From contig OZ038437.1 of the NCBI GenBank assembly GCA_964036275.1, forward strand, positions 18,706,859-18,770,858: 64,000 nt of DNA, in the 5' to 3' direction. The stretch comes from Litoditis marina (taxonomy: Eukaryota; Nematoda; Chromadorea; Rhabditida; Rhabditidae). The notes below the pieces were generated by a model. That model was not told the origin of the DNA and made no database searches. It saw only the letters and a program-made list of their open reading frames with translations. Made by a program: the position numbers and the translations under genes. Within the stretch, counting starts at the first letter, position 1; every line of letters starts with the position of its first letter. Shown in pieces: positions 63,926-64,000 of this stretch.

Positions 63926-64000
63926 TGTAAGAGTTTCATATATTTTTAACTCATTATTGAAAACTATTCCAATCAATTTTGGGATGTTTTGATCATCGAC

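Larger units (their letters stand above)
1..64000 (+). repeat. 159-bp tandem satellite array filling the whole window
   Basis: The palindrome core recurs at 140, 299, 458 and onward, always 159 bp apart unless a small indel intervenes. This gives about 402 monomers, all in one orientation. Landmarks in order within a monomer are: a variable linker (ATAGGCAAAGGCC, ATAGACAAGGGCT or ATAGAGAAAGGCC); TTCATTTTCTTGAAAATGA; ACAATTGTAAGAGTTTCAT; a variable CTCATTATTG block; CCAATCAATTTTGGGATG or CCAATCAAACTTGGGAACG; CATCGACGTGGAAAAACGTG; then the palindrome. A hand-counted typical monomer has 54 G+C of 159. No monomer is inverted and no foreign element interrupts the array. The size is close to one nucleosome, as in many centromeric satellites; any centromere role is inference. 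I do not recognise the family or host. Confidence 0.99.

Noticed and set aside
1..64000. CRISPR array (regularly spaced palindromic repeats)
   Set aside because: The palindromes are regularly spaced, but the intervening 135 bp are near-identical in every unit, so there are no unique spacers. No cas genes are present.

Overview
This window is a single uninterrupted block of eukaryotic satellite DNA. A 159-bp monomer (about 34% GC by hand count of a typical copy) repeats head-to-tail, always in the same orientation, about 402 times from the first base to the last. I found no unique sequence, transposon, tRNA, rRNA, CRISPR array or convincing gene. Nothing identifies the species. A 159-bp monomer, nested multi-monomer repeats and array-scale homogenisation are typical of centromeric, pericentromeric or subtelomeric heterochromatin in plants, insects and other animals. 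They are not typical of bacteria.

Every ordinary monomer carries a perfect 24-bp palindrome (half-site TTTGCGACGTCA, centre CA|TG) and a second dyad (TCATTTTC, 2-nt spacer, GAAAATGA). The seven CpGs of the monomer all lie in and just before the palindrome. Because 159 = 3 x 53 and one minus-strand frame of the monomer lacks stops, very long minus-strand open frames appear (up to 1,694 codons, 44368-49452). They are broken by indels and by recurring nonsense variants, and their sequence varies without a visible codon pattern, so I treat them as by-products of the repeat length.

Layout, left to right. 1-2226: two copies of a 7-monomer unit (1,113 bp). 2227-3816: two copies of a 5-monomer unit (795 bp). 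3817-5809: mixed monomers with the first indel. 5810-8392: a 1,112-bp unit repeated 2.3 times. 8050-10769: a pair offset by 1,567 bp. 9371-13163 and 13478-17270: a near-identical 3.8-kb pair separated by 314 bp of a different subfamily that resembles the left end of the window. 17271-29550: a mosaic of 4-monomer ladders and 1-kb-scale duplications (offsets 5,036, 2,384, 634 and 613 bp). 29551-35560: indel-rich short cassettes. 35561-47709: a recent tandem duplication with a 6,015-bp period. 47710-63908: long-period (about 5,085 bp, 32 monomers) and 4-monomer duplications with few indels. 63909-63914: a unique rearrangement junction.

The most notable signals are: a 23-bp deletion that removes the palindrome and is present at 12 sites; the 6-kb and 3.8-kb near-identical duplications, with small patches that look like gene conversion; repeated use of a roughly 32-monomer offset; and the filler-type junction near the right edge. 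The array structure depends on correct assembly, which cannot be judged from the sequence alone.
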